Assembly: GCA_003166955.1 (NCBI GenBank)
Contig: PMUI01000115.1
Coordinates: 24,266 to 72,679 of the forward strand
Source: Acidobacterium sp.
GTDB lineage: Bacteria > Acidobacteriota > Terriglobia > Terriglobales > Acidobacteriaceae
Direction: 5' to 3'
DNA: 48,414 bases
The notes under the pieces: generated by a model
What the model was told of the DNA's origin: nothing
What the model saw: the letters and a program-made list of their open reading frames with translations, nothing else
Databases searched by the model: none
In this document: positions 8,350 to 17,100 of the stretch, piece by piece
How the letters are laid out: each line of letters begins with the position of its first letter
Numbering within the stretch: the first letter of the stretch is position 1
Translations under genes and position numbers: made by a program

Positions 8350-8899
8350 ATGCACCCCGTCCTGCAACAGGTCTTCGACTCGTACCGCGCCGAGCTCTCC
8401 GGTAAGTCTGTCGACTGGTGCCAGCTTCATCCCGAGAGGGACGACCGCCTCTGGTCCGCGCAGCAACTCACCGAACACCTTGTGCTTACCTGCCGCAGCT
8501 CCAGCCGTGTTCTGCAAAAAGCGCCTCGACCGCGACCATCCAACCTCCGAACACAGCACGCCCATTCAATGGTTGTTACAGATGTTCATGCTCAGCTTTG
8601 GCCGGATGCCGCGGGGCGCGCCCGCCCCGGTTTTCGCCCGCCCCGGTCAGCTCCACTGGCCACCCAACGGCGGCGTCCAACTCCTCGATCTGCTGCGCCA
8701 GGAAATCGATCAGATGGACTCACTCATCGACCTCTGCAAGCACCGTTTCGGGATTCAGCGCGTCGCCTCACACTTCGTCCTCGGGCCCCTGCGCGCCGAC
8801 CAGTGGCGCCGCTTCCACGTGATTCACATCCGCCACCATCTCGGGCAGCTGCGCCGCATCGAGCATGCTGTCGGCCAGGTTCCCTCGGTTCAGGGCTGA
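8350..8899 (+). pseudogene. DUF1569 (DinB-like) protein, frameshifted at an A5 run
   Basis: From ATG 8350 the frame reads a DinB-like start (VLQQVFDSYRAELSGKS, then WSAQQLTEHLVLT) up to codon 56 at 8517. The family sequence then continues only in the +1 shifted frame: KRLDRDHPT, then LSFGRMPRGAPAPVF, FGIQRVASHF and DQWRRFHVIHIRHH, to the stop at 8897-8899. Removing one A from the five-A run at 8516-8520 restores one open frame of 182 residues. So the gene is either recently inactivated or carries a sequencing or assembly error. The downstream half is well conserved, which makes the lesion recent in either case. Confidence 0.82.
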
Positions 8900-8932
8900 A
8901 GCACTCCCGCGCAACCACCCAGCCGCGCTGCC

Positions 8933-8981
8933 GGCTACAGGCTGCCGGCTACAGGTTACCGGCTACAGGCTACAGGCTGCC
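8933..8981 (+). repeat. Heptamer array, seven units
   Basis: Seven consecutive seven-base units: four GGCTACA, two GGCTGCC and one GGTTACC, with no interruptions. The last unit ends one base before the stop codon of the minus-strand DUF481 gene (8982). It sits between a plus-strand pseudogene and that convergent gene. Confidence 0.9.
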
Positions 8982-10184
8982 TCAATACTTCGACTCAAAC
9001 GCGTACGTCAGCCCCATCGTGAACTGGAACGAATTGCGCCTCGTCGGCGGCTCCGTCGACGGCGGATCGTTCAGGTAGCTGTCCATCGTACCCACTGCGA
9101 AACCGAGGCTCTTGTAAGCCGGGAACGCGAACGTGTCCGTCTCCTGCGCCGAGTAAGCGCGCTCATTGTTATAGGCGGGCACAAACTGCAGCTCCTGCGT
9201 CAACGTCACCAGCTTCAGCTTCAGCAGATAATTTGCCGCGAACGTCGACCCAATCAGGTTCTGGTTTCCCGACGATGCCCCGGAGATGAAGCCCTGCTTC
9301 TCGTACTGCATGGTGGCCTTCAAATCGGCTTCCTGCTTCGGCGTCTTCAGCGCCGTCCAGCCCACGCCACCGCCATAGATTTGCTGCAGGTTCAGATCCT
9401 GCCCAAAGTTGTGATCGAACGCCGTCTGGCCCAGGACAAAGAACCGCGGCAAAAAATACTCATCCCGCTCCGCGTCGAAGTGCGAGATCGACGACTTGGT
9501 CACACTGGCCGGTGTGAAAACGCCTCCGCTCGTAAAAGCCGGCTCCGTGATCTTCCCATACGATCCGCTGAAGTCCGCCGACGTCCGGTTCCGTGAATCC
9601 AGCCACTCCACCGTCGGAACCACTCGCACCAGCCCGATACTTCCCGAGACCGAGTACTGATTCTGCGTCGCGCTCACCAGCGTCGCTCCCGCCGTCGCCG
9701 CTCCATTCCATCCGGTAAAGAAACCGGGCTCATGCAGCACCTGCTTGTCCAGCTCCGCCTTGCTCACAATCACCTGCGCGTCCTTTACAGGAATCGGCGC
9801 CGGCGTCGTGCCCTGATTCGCCGGACGCACCGACACCGCGCCATTCGCCACATCAATGGCCCCCGCGGGCAAACCCTCCGCAGCCTTCTTGTCACGCTTC
9901 TTCATCTGCGAGTTCAACACGGCAAAGCTCCCGCCCGCGTGCAGCTCCTTGATCTTGTCCCACGCAATTTTCACGTCGCCCAGCGGATCGCAATGGAACG
10001 TCACCGTCCCACCCGTCTCCTCGACCAGCTTGCCGTGCAGAGTATCGCCGTTGCTCAGCACCAGCGTGTCCGCCGCGGCATCGGCCTTCTTCTCCTCGGC
10101 GGCGCACCGGAAACCCAGCGGAGCAGCGATCAAAATCAACATCACCACAAAAACGAAACGGCCAAAACGGGGGAAGAGACTCAT
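8982..10184 (-). CDS. DUF481 (YdiY-like) outer-membrane protein
   Basis: 400 residues from ATG 10184, which has AGGAGG about ten bases upstream; a frame further upstream is ignored. The N-terminus is a hydrophobic signal (FVFVVMLILIAAPLGF). Next is a small beta domain (DTLVLSNGDTLHGKLVEETGG, then a VKIAWDKIKELH strand). From about residue 180 a run of alternating strands ends in FQFTMGLTYAFESKY, the terminal-aromatic signature of an outer-membrane beta-barrel. This layout matches DUF481/YdiY proteins, sometimes called salt-induced outer-membrane proteins. Its role is unknown. It is divergent from mqnC across 133 bases. Confidence 0.85.
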   Translation of the reverse strand: MSLFPRFGRFVFVVMLILIAAPLGFRCAAEEKKADAAADTLVLSNGDTLHGKLVEETGGTVTFHCDPLGDVKIAWDKIKELHAGGSFAVLNSQMKKRDKKAAEGLPAGAIDVANGAVSVRPANQGTTPAPIPVKDAQVIVSKAELDKQVLHEPGFFTGWNGAATAGATLVSATQNQYSVSGSIGLVRVVPTVEWLDSRNRTSADFSGSYGKITEPAFTSGGVFTPASVTKSSISHFDAERDEYFLPRFFVLGQTAFDHNFGQDLNLQQIYGGGVGWTALKTPKQEADLKATMQYEKQGFISGASSGNQNLIGSTFAANYLLKLKLVTLTQELQFVPAYNNERAYSAQETDTFAFPAYKSLGFAVGTMDSYLNDPPSTEPPTRRNSFQFTMGLTYAFESKY

Positions 10185-10317
10185 CGACCAGGATCCTCCT
10201 GAGAAAATGAAGCTAAAAAGATGAGAGATTGCGTTCTGCAACTCAAGATGCGGCCCACACGCCCTGGCGTTGCAGCCCCGCTGGACGCGCCGCCCGATTT
10301 TCCTCGACAATGAAACT

Positions 10318-11364
10318 ATGCCGATAACCCGTGAACAGGCCCTGGACTACTTCCACTCCGACGACCTCATCGGCCTGGGCATGGAAGCCGACGCCCTCCG
10401 CAAACGTCTGCACCCGGAAGGCGTCGTCACCTACATCATCGACCGCAATATCAACTATACGAATTTCTGCACCGAGTACTGCACCTTCTGCGCCTTCTAT
10501 CGCCCCCTCAAAGGCAAGCAGGCCGCCGAAGGCTACATCCTCGATTTCGAGACCATCTACGCGAAAATCGCCGAGACCCTCGAAATGGGCGGAACCGGCG
10601 TCCTTATGCAGGGGGGCCTGCACCCCGACCTCAAAATCGACTGGTTCGAGCGCCTGCTCCGCGGCATCAAGCAGCGCTTCCCGTCCATCTGGCTGCACTG
10701 CTTCTCCGCTTCAGAAATTCTCGCCATCGCCGAATACAGCGGCCTCTCCGTCCGCGACACCATCATCCGCCTGCGCGACGCCGGCCTCGACTCCATCCCC
10801 GGAGGCGGCGCAGAAATCCTCGACGACGCGGTGCGCCATCGCATCGCCCGCCTCAAATGCGGAACAGAGGACTGGGTCCTCGTCCACCGCACCGCCCATC
10901 AGCTCGGCATGCGTACCACCGCAACGATGATGTTCGGCGTCGACGAAACCCTCGACCAGCGCGTCAACCACTTCGAAGTCATCCGCCGCCTCCAGGAAGA
11001 AACCGGCGGATTCACCGCCTTCATCCCCTGGAGCTTTCAGCCCCACAACACCGCGCTCGGCGGCCGCGGCTGGGACGAGGCCACCGCCGTCGACTACCTC
11101 AAAGTCCTCGCCATCTCCCGCCTCTATCTCGACAACATCGAGAATGTCCAGTCCAGCTGGGTCACCCAGGGCCTTAAGGTCCTCCAGCTCGGCCTCCGCT
11201 TCGGCGGCAACGACGTAGGCTCCGTCATGCTCGAAGAAAACGTCGTCAAAGCCGCCGGCACCTCGAACTGCACCACAGAAGAAGAACTTCGCCGCATCAT
11301 CCGCGACGCAGGCTTCCAACCCCGCCAACGCGACACCCTCTACCGCACCATGTTTCTGAATTGA
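10318..11364 (+). CDS. mqnC: Dehypoxanthine futalosine cyclase (menaquinone, futalosine pathway)
   Basis: 348 residues, normal length. The radical-SAM cluster motif is Cys51-x3-Cys55-x2-Cys58 (FCTEYCTFCAFYR). It is followed by GVLMQGGLHPDLKIDWF, IPGGGAEIL and FIPWSFQPHNT, all characteristic of MqnC rather than of CofH. The enzyme makes cyclic dehypoxanthinyl futalosine from dehypoxanthinyl futalosine, using S-adenosylmethionine and a 4Fe-4S cluster, in the alternative menaquinone route. No other mqn gene lies in this window, so the pathway is scattered. MqnE is the closest alternative, but its motifs differ. Confidence 0.9.
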   Translation: MPITREQALDYFHSDDLIGLGMEADALRKRLHPEGVVTYIIDRNINYTNFCTEYCTFCAFYRPLKGKQAAEGYILDFETIYAKIAETLEMGGTGVLMQGGLHPDLKIDWFERLLRGIKQRFPSIWLHCFSASEILAIAEYSGLSVRDTIIRLRDAGLDSIPGGGAEILDDAVRHRIARLKCGTEDWVLVHRTAHQLGMRTTATMMFGVDETLDQRVNHFEVIRRLQEETGGFTAFIPWSFQPHNTALGGRGWDEATAVDYLKVLAISRLYLDNIENVQSSWVTQGLKVLQLGLRFGGNDVGSVMLEENVVKAAGTSNCTTEEELRRIIRDAGFQPRQRDTLYRTMFLN

Positions 11365-11728
11365 GTGGTGAACCTGGGCATTACACCCCACCCCCCAATC
11401 CTCTCCCGCCCTCACCCCGCCGCAGATACGGCCAGGTTCACCCCACAGCAAGTAGCGAACTCTCTCGCCATTGCCTCGTCAACGCGATTCGGCTGGGTGC
11501 TCGGTCCGAAAGTAACGGCTGGAAACGTCCCCGTTCCATTTTGGAAAAGGCATAGTTCTAACTTCGCGTCATTGCGTTTGTTCCAGCTCTCCTCGCGAAT
11601 CACGTTCGTGAGGGAGAGTTCTTTGGGGAGAGCGGCTGGGTCGAGCTCGGAACTCCGAGCCGCTGCACTTGTTTCCACCAAAAGTGCAATGAGCCTTGCT
11701 CCGACTGAAGCTCCGATATCGCCCGTCT
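11365..11728. other. Intergenic region holding dispersed repeat copy 1
   Basis: This 364-base gap separates mqnC from the mbfA-like gene. It contains the first copy of the dispersed element (11428-11548) and about 180 bases to the right with no gene I can support. An 89-codon minus-strand frame crosses it but shows no homology beyond the repeat itself. Confidence 0.6.
11428..11548 (+). repeat. Dispersed 110-120 bp element, copy 1
   Basis: The left end is ACGGCCAGGTTCACCCCACA and continues GCAAGTAGCG. About 50 divergent bases follow, then GGTCCGAAAGTAAC and a right block CCATTTTGGAAAA. The same block order recurs at 23797, 25657 and 45279, all on the plus strand. This copy is not flanked by the paired hairpins seen around copies 2 and 3. 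Confidence 0.85.
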
Positions 11729-12925
11729 CTACGCGCCCAGGTGTCCGAGCCCAATCCCAATCACGTACGTCGCCACGCCTTCCACCGCACCCACCAGCGT
11801 CATCTCCAAACCACTAGCCCACCACGACCGCACCGTGATCAGGGACTTCGCCGCGCCCACTGCGAAATGCGCAATCAGCGACACAATGGCCGACGCGATC
11901 ACCGCTGGATATCCCGTCATAAAGAAGAACGGCATGATGGGGATGAACGCGCCGACCGCCGTCGACAGCGCGCCCGACCACGCCGACACCAGCGGCTGGC
12001 TCAGCCCCTCCTCGGTCATGTTCAGCCGCTCCGCCGCCAGCGCCCGCGTGAACTGCTCCGGCGACTCGGCCAGATGCCCGACCACGTGATCGGCATCGTC
12101 CAGCGGAATCCCCTTCACCTGGTAGTACAGCGACAAAAGTTCCTGCGCTTCCGGGCCGTTCATTTCGACCGCCTCACGTTCCCGCGTCAGTTCCGCCTCA
12201 TAGATTTCCCGCTCGCTCTTCGCCGCCAGATACGCGCCCGAACCCATCGACAGCGCGCTCGCGATCATCCCCGCCAGCCCCGACAGCAGCACCCACTTGC
12301 TGTTGCCCAGCGTCGCCCCCGATACGCCCGACACGATCCCGAAGATCGCGCCCAGCCCATCATTCACGCCGTAGATCGCGTCGCCGATCCAGCCCGCCGT
12401 CTGCTTCCCCGAAGAATTCCGCCGCGTCAGCAGATCGTCCAGTTCCTTGCGCGCCATCTCCGAGCTCACCGCCATCTTCGGATAGCGGTGCCGGATCAGC
12501 TCGCTCAGCTCGCGATAATGCTCCTGCTCGTCGGCGATCACCTGCTTCAGAATCGCGACGCTCGGCTCGTCTCCCAGCTCCTTCAGCTGCTGCCCGTACC
12601 GCGCAATGTCGCGGCTCTCATCGATCTCCAGCCGCCGCAGCGCCATCTGCGGCCCGCCCAGCCGGTTCACCAGCGTGTCCGCGTCGCCCGTCGCCTTGCC
12701 GTCGTACTTCGGCAGCTCCGCGCCCAGCTCGCGAATCCGCTTCGCCCACAGCGCCGCGTGTTGCGCCTCCGCCTCCGCTATGTGCCGCAGCGTCTTGCTG
12801 CGGACAGCATCGTCGTCGCGCTCTGCCAGCGTGTTGTACGTGTGGAAGCCGCGCATCTCCGCCTGCCAGTTCTCGTTTAGCGCCTCCAGCACCTTCTGCT
12901 CTTTTTGCGACACACTCTGCGCCAT
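11729..12925 (-). CDS. mbfA: MbfA-like membrane ferritin: ferritin-like domain fused to VIT1/CCC1 transporter
   Basis: 398 residues. Residues about 1-150 form a ferritin/rubrerythrin-like four-helix bundle with repeated Glu/His metal positions (WQAEMRGFHTYN, AEAEAQHAALW, DEQEHYRELSE). From about 175 a VIT1/CCC1 transporter begins with GWIGDAIYGVNDGLGAIFG, continues through SMGSGAYLAAKSERE and ends in several hydrophobic helices. This is the MbfA (Erv1-Vit1) architecture. In rhizobia that protein exports iron, with the ferritin domain sensing or feeding metal. A DtxR/MntR-type regulator lies about 4.6 kb away on the same strand and is a natural candidate controller, but the adjacency is not direct. 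Confidence 0.9.
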   Translation of the reverse strand: MAQSVSQKEQKVLEALNENWQAEMRGFHTYNTLAERDDDAVRSKTLRHIAEAEAQHAALWAKRIRELGAELPKYDGKATGDADTLVNRLGGPQMALRRLEIDESRDIARYGQQLKELGDEPSVAILKQVIADEQEHYRELSELIRHRYPKMAVSSEMARKELDDLLTRRNSSGKQTAGWIGDAIYGVNDGLGAIFGIVSGVSGATLGNSKWVLLSGLAGMIASALSMGSGAYLAAKSEREIYEAELTREREAVEMNGPEAQELLSLYYQVKGIPLDDADHVVGHLAESPEQFTRALAAERLNMTEEGLSQPLVSAWSGALSTAVGAFIPIMPFFFMTGYPAVIASAIVSLIAHFAVGAAKSLITVRSWWASGLEMTLVGAVEGVATYVIGIGLGHLGA

Positions 12926-12931
12926 GCTTTG

Positions 12932-13480
12932 CTAGCTCCCAATCTGATAGCTAAACCCGAACCTCCCAATCTGAATCGCGGATCGCTCCGCCGGCGGCCA
13001 AATGCGAAACGCCTCCACCCGCGTTACCCCTGCCAGCAGCCCCGCCGCAACGCTGCCCACCGGCTTTCCTGTCGCCGCTTCATAAAAATGCACCAATAAC
13101 ACATTATTCTCGGTGTGCTCGTACCCCAGCACGTACTCGCCTGGCGCCAGCCGTGTGTCCGTTCCCAGCTTCAACGAAACCTGCGTGAGAAAAAAGTGCG
13201 AGTACTTGCCCTCCGCCGAATAACCCGCCGTGATCAGCACTACGCCCGCAATGTATTTCCCGTGTCCATTCGTGATCCCGGAAGCCGACCGCATCTCCGT
13301 CTCGATCCGCTCCCGCACTACCGGAGCCCGCGCCGGAATCACAGACCGCAACTCAGCTTCATTCGCCACCCGCCACTCCGCAGCCCGCGTCTCCTGCGCC
13401 CATCCACAGAGCGCGAGCCCCAACGTCAGACAGCCCGCAACCACCCAACCGCGAAACCGGTTCTCGCCCAGGCACATCAT
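12932..13480 (-). CDS. Exported hypothetical protein
   Basis: 182 residues; ATG 13480 and 13477 are both possible starts. A signal peptide is present (GWVVAGCLTLGLALCGWAQ), with cleavage probably after the Ala-Gln. The mature protein has strands such as YIAGVVLITAGYSAEGKYS and EYVLGYEHTENNVLLVHFYEA, suggesting a small beta-rich periplasmic protein. I do not recognise a family. It lies six bases before mbfA on the same strand, so the two are probably co-transcribed. A heptamer array separates it from the response-regulator gene upstream. Confidence 0.75.
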   Translation of the reverse strand: MMCLGENRFRGWVVAGCLTLGLALCGWAQETRAAEWRVANEAELRSVIPARAPVVRERIETEMRSASGITNGHGKYIAGVVLITAGYSAEGKYSHFFLTQVSLKLGTDTRLAPGEYVLGYEHTENNVLLVHFYEAATGKPVGSVAAGLLAGVTRVEAFRIWPPAERSAIQIGRFGFSYQIGS

Positions 13481-13482
13481 CG

Positions 13483-13510
13483 CTAATCCCTAACCCCTAA
13501 ACCCTAATCC
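13483..13510 (+). repeat. Heptamer array, four units
   Basis: Units CTAATCC (twice), CTAACCC and CTAAACC in direct succession, with a degenerate CTGCTTC after them. It fills nearly all of the gap between the start of the exported hypothetical gene (13480) and the stop of the response regulator (13518). Confidence 0.85.
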
Positions 13511-13517
13511 CTGCTTC

Positions 13518-14144
13518 TCAGTCCAGATGCACAATCCCGCGCTGCAGCGCCGTGGTCGCCGCCTGCGTGCGATCCTCCACGCCCATCTTCCCCAGCAAAC
13601 TGTTCACGTGCGTCTTCACCGTCGCCTCCGAAATGAACAGCGCCGCCCCGATATCCTTATTACTCTTGCCGGCCACAATCAGCTGCAGAACCTCCAGCTC
13701 GCGAGCCGTCAGCGTCGCGCCGCCCATGCGCTCCGCCAGCTTCTCCGCCACCCGCGACGGGATTCGCGACTTTCCTGCGTGCACGACCTTCACAGCCTCG
13801 GTCAGCTCCGTCAGGTCCATCCCCTTCAGCAAATACCCCTTCGCGCCCGCCTGCAACGCGCGATAAATATCCTCGTCCCCATCGAAGGTCGTCAGCACAA
13901 TGATCCGTGCCGCCGGAAATTCCTGGCGAATCCGCGCGATCGCCTCCACCCCATTCATCTTCGGCAGCCGCAGATCCATCAGCGTTACGTCCGGCTTGTG
14001 CTTCCGGAACATATCCACCGCCTGCGCTCCGTCCGACGCTTCGGCCACCACCGCAAACCCCGGCACCGTTTTCAGCAGCGCCGCAAATCCCTGGCGCACG
14101 ATGTGATGATCGTCCACCAGCAGGATGTTAATTGTATCTGCCAT
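13518..14144 (-). CDS. NarL/LuxR-family response regulator
   Basis: 208 residues. The receiver domain has the acidic pair Asp11-Asp12, phospho-acceptor Asp57 (VTLMDLRLP) and the conserved Lys107 in AKGYLLKG. The C-terminal LuxR helix-turn-helix starts LTARELEVLQLIVAGKSNKDIG and includes ISEATVKTHVNSLLGK. It lies two bases after the stop of the large sensor kinase on the same strand, so the two form a two-component system. The signal and regulon are unknown. Confidence 0.95.
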   Translation of the reverse strand: MADTINILLVDDHHIVRQGFAALLKTVPGFAVVAEASDGAQAVDMFRKHKPDVTLMDLRLPKMNGVEAIARIRQEFPAARIIVLTTFDGDEDIYRALQAGAKGYLLKGMDLTELTEAVKVVHAGKSRIPSRVAEKLAERMGGATLTARELEVLQLIVAGKSNKDIGAALFISEATVKTHVNSLLGKMGVEDRTQAATTALQRGIVHLD

Positions 14145-14146
14145 AG

Positions 14147-17100
14147 TTACGTATTCTTCTCCGTCTCCCCAGCCCGAGCGTCGCTCAGCGCCAGCGCCAC
14201 TCGCACCGTCGTTCCCCGTCCCGCGCCGCTCTCCACGGTCAGCGTCGCGCCAATGGCCGACGCCCGCTCCCGCATCCCCGTCAATCCAAAATGCCCAGTG
14301 GCCCCATCCGGTGGCGTCCCGGCAAATCCGCGCCCATCGTCGCGAATCTCCATCCCGAACATACTCCCCTCAAACTCCAGTCGCAGCACGATGTTCTCCG
14401 GATCGCCGTGCCGCACGGCATTCGTCACCGCCTCGCGCGCAATCCGCGTCAGCTCGCGTTCCGCATCCTCATCCAGCGGATGGTTCGTGCCCGCAACGTG
14501 CATCTGCACCCGCGTCCCTGCCACGCCGGCATGATGCGTTCGCGCTCGCGCAACCGTTTCCTCCGCCATCTTCAAAATGCGCACCGCCAGATCTTCGCGT
14601 TCGCCCTCGCGCTCCGCTCCCTGCGACCGCAGTTCCCAAATCGAAGTCCGCGCATCATCCAGACTGCTCCTCACCAGCGCCTGCGCCCGCTCCAGTTGCT
14701 CCCGCGCCGCGTCCACCGAATTTCGCATCAGCTGCGCCACCAGTTCCAGATGAACCGAAACCGCAACGAACCCCTGAGCCAGCGTATCGTGAATCTCGCG
14801 CGCGATGCGCGTCCGCTCCCCCAGCACCGCCTGAAACTCCCGCTCCACGCGCAGCAGCCGCCGCCGCCATGCCGCGTACGCAAGCCCAGCGATCGCCGCC
14901 AGCAACAGCAGCCGGAACCACGCCGTCTGGTAATAATGCGGCTCGATGGTCAGCGCCGCCGTTGCCGCCGCCCCGCTCCACACGCCATCGTTGTTGCGCG
15001 CGATCACGCGAAACCTGTACCGTCCATGCGGCAAATTCGTGTAGTACGCCGCGCGCCGCGTCCCCACATCCACCCAGCCGCGATCGAATCCCTCCAGCTG
15101 ATACCGGTACTCCACCTTCTGCGGCGCAACAAAGCTCAACCCTGCATAGTCGAACTCATAATGACTGTGCCCAGGCGCAACCGTCAGGTCTTCAATCGAC
15201 CCCTGCGGCGCATCGTCCACGCTCACCCGTTCGATCGCCACTTGAGGCGGCACGCGGTTCACCGGCATGTGCTCCGGATCGACGCGCGCGATCCCCTTCA
15301 GCGTCGCGAACCACAACGACCCATCCCCCGGGGCCCCCGACGCGCCTGTTGTTGGCGCGGTGGGGTGGTCGCTCAGCCGCACCGCGGCCGGGTGTCCGCC
15401 GCTTGAGCATTCGCTGATGCGCATTCCATCCGCAACGCCAAAGCGCATCGCCTCCGCCGCAGCGCCACCATCGGCCTCGCGATTCAATGCATCGCGGCTC
15501 ACGCGGTAAATACCGGTATTGGAACTGATCCACAAATACCCGCTCGCGTCCTCCAGAATCCCAATCACCCGCTGCGGCAGTTGCTTTTGCGCGAGGCTCA
15601 CAATCCTGTCAGCCCGCCGGCGATTCAACCCTCCATCATTCGTCCCGATCCATAGCGTTCCCTCGCGATCCTCATAGAGCGCCGTCACCACATTGCTCGA
15701 AAGCCCATCCTTCGTCGTGAAATTCGTGAAGCGCCCATCGCGAAAACGGCTCAGCCCGCCCAGCGTCCCAATCCATAGCGCCCCGTCGCGATCCTCGGCC
15801 ATCGCGCCAATCAGATCGCTGCCCAGCCCATCCATCGCAGTCCACGTCGTGAATCTCCCGCCTTCGTAGCGAGAGAGCCCGCGTCGCGTCCCGATCCACA
15901 ACTCACCCCGCGCGCCCACGTACAGCGACCGCACAAAGTCATCCGCCAGCCCATCCGCCGTCGTGAACACGCGCACCTGATTCCCGCGAATCAGATCGAG
16001 CCCATCGGGCGTTCCCGCCCACACGTCGCCATCGGGAGCAGCAGCCACCGCCAGCACCACGTTGCTCGTCAGCCCCTGCGCCGTCGTCAGCGCTCTAAAT
16101 TTTCCGTCACGATAGACATTCAGACCACCGCCCCGCGTCCCCGCCCAAACCGCGCCCGCACGATCCTGTGCCAGCGCCAGCACATATTCGTCCGTCAGCC
16201 CTTCGTCCGCCGTCAGCGTCGAAAATTTCCGATCCCGCAACACCGCCAACCCACCCGACTCCGTGCCCAGCCACAGATCTCCCTCGCGATCCTCTGCGGC
16301 ACTCAGAAAAACTTCTCCTCCCCGCAGCGACTCCACGCCACCCTCGGGCGCAATCCGCATCAGCCCATGCGCCGTCCCCGCCCAAATCACTCCAGCCCTG
16401 TCGCAGTAAAGAAAATCCACCCGCCCCGCGACACCCACGCTCTCGATCCGATTCGTAACGACAAACAGCCCCGCATCGGTTCCAATCCACATCTGTCCGC
16501 GCCGATCCCGCGCAACGGCATGCACCACATTCGCTGGCGATGGAAGAGCAACGTGATGACAATCGCCGCCCGCCGCGCACATCTCCAGCGCCGAACGCGT
16601 CGCCGCCCATCCGCGACCCTCTGCATCGGTCGCCAGCGCCACAATCTCTCCAGCATCGCCCAGCGGATGGAACCCACCCTTGCCCCCGCGCATCAGCCCG
16701 TCCGCGGTCCCCAGCCACAACGACCCCGGGGCCCCCGGCGCGCCCGCTGTTGGTGCGACGGGGTGGAGCGACCCCTCCGGCCCCTCCACCATTCGGCTGT
16801 CTTCGGTTAACGCCGCATCCAGCGGAACTCGCTCTGCGCGCTCACCCTCGATCCGAAACAGCCCCGCCGCCGTCAGCGCCCACACCGTGCCGCGCCTGTC
16901 CTCGAACGTCCGCCAAACCTGCGTCGCCGGCACACCTTGCGCCGGCCCAAACGCCTCCACTCTCCCGCCGCGCATCCGCGCAAGCCCGCCCGAAGTGCTG
17001 ATCCACAGCGCCCCGTCGTGACCCTCCATCAAATCGTCCACAAGATCGCTGGGCAGCCCCGGGGTCCCCATCGCGCTGCTGTCGGCGCGAATGGGGTGGA

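Noticed and set aside
11412-11681. 89-codon open frame on the minus strand across dispersed element copy 1
   Set aside because: Its only similarity is to the other repeat copies. The frame breaks or shifts outside the repeat blocks, and no ribosome-binding site or family motif is present.
14125-15417. 430-codon plus-strand frame opposite the sensor kinase
   Set aside because: A Pro/Ser/Arg/Ala-rich antisense shadow of the kinase gene, without a start signal or family features.
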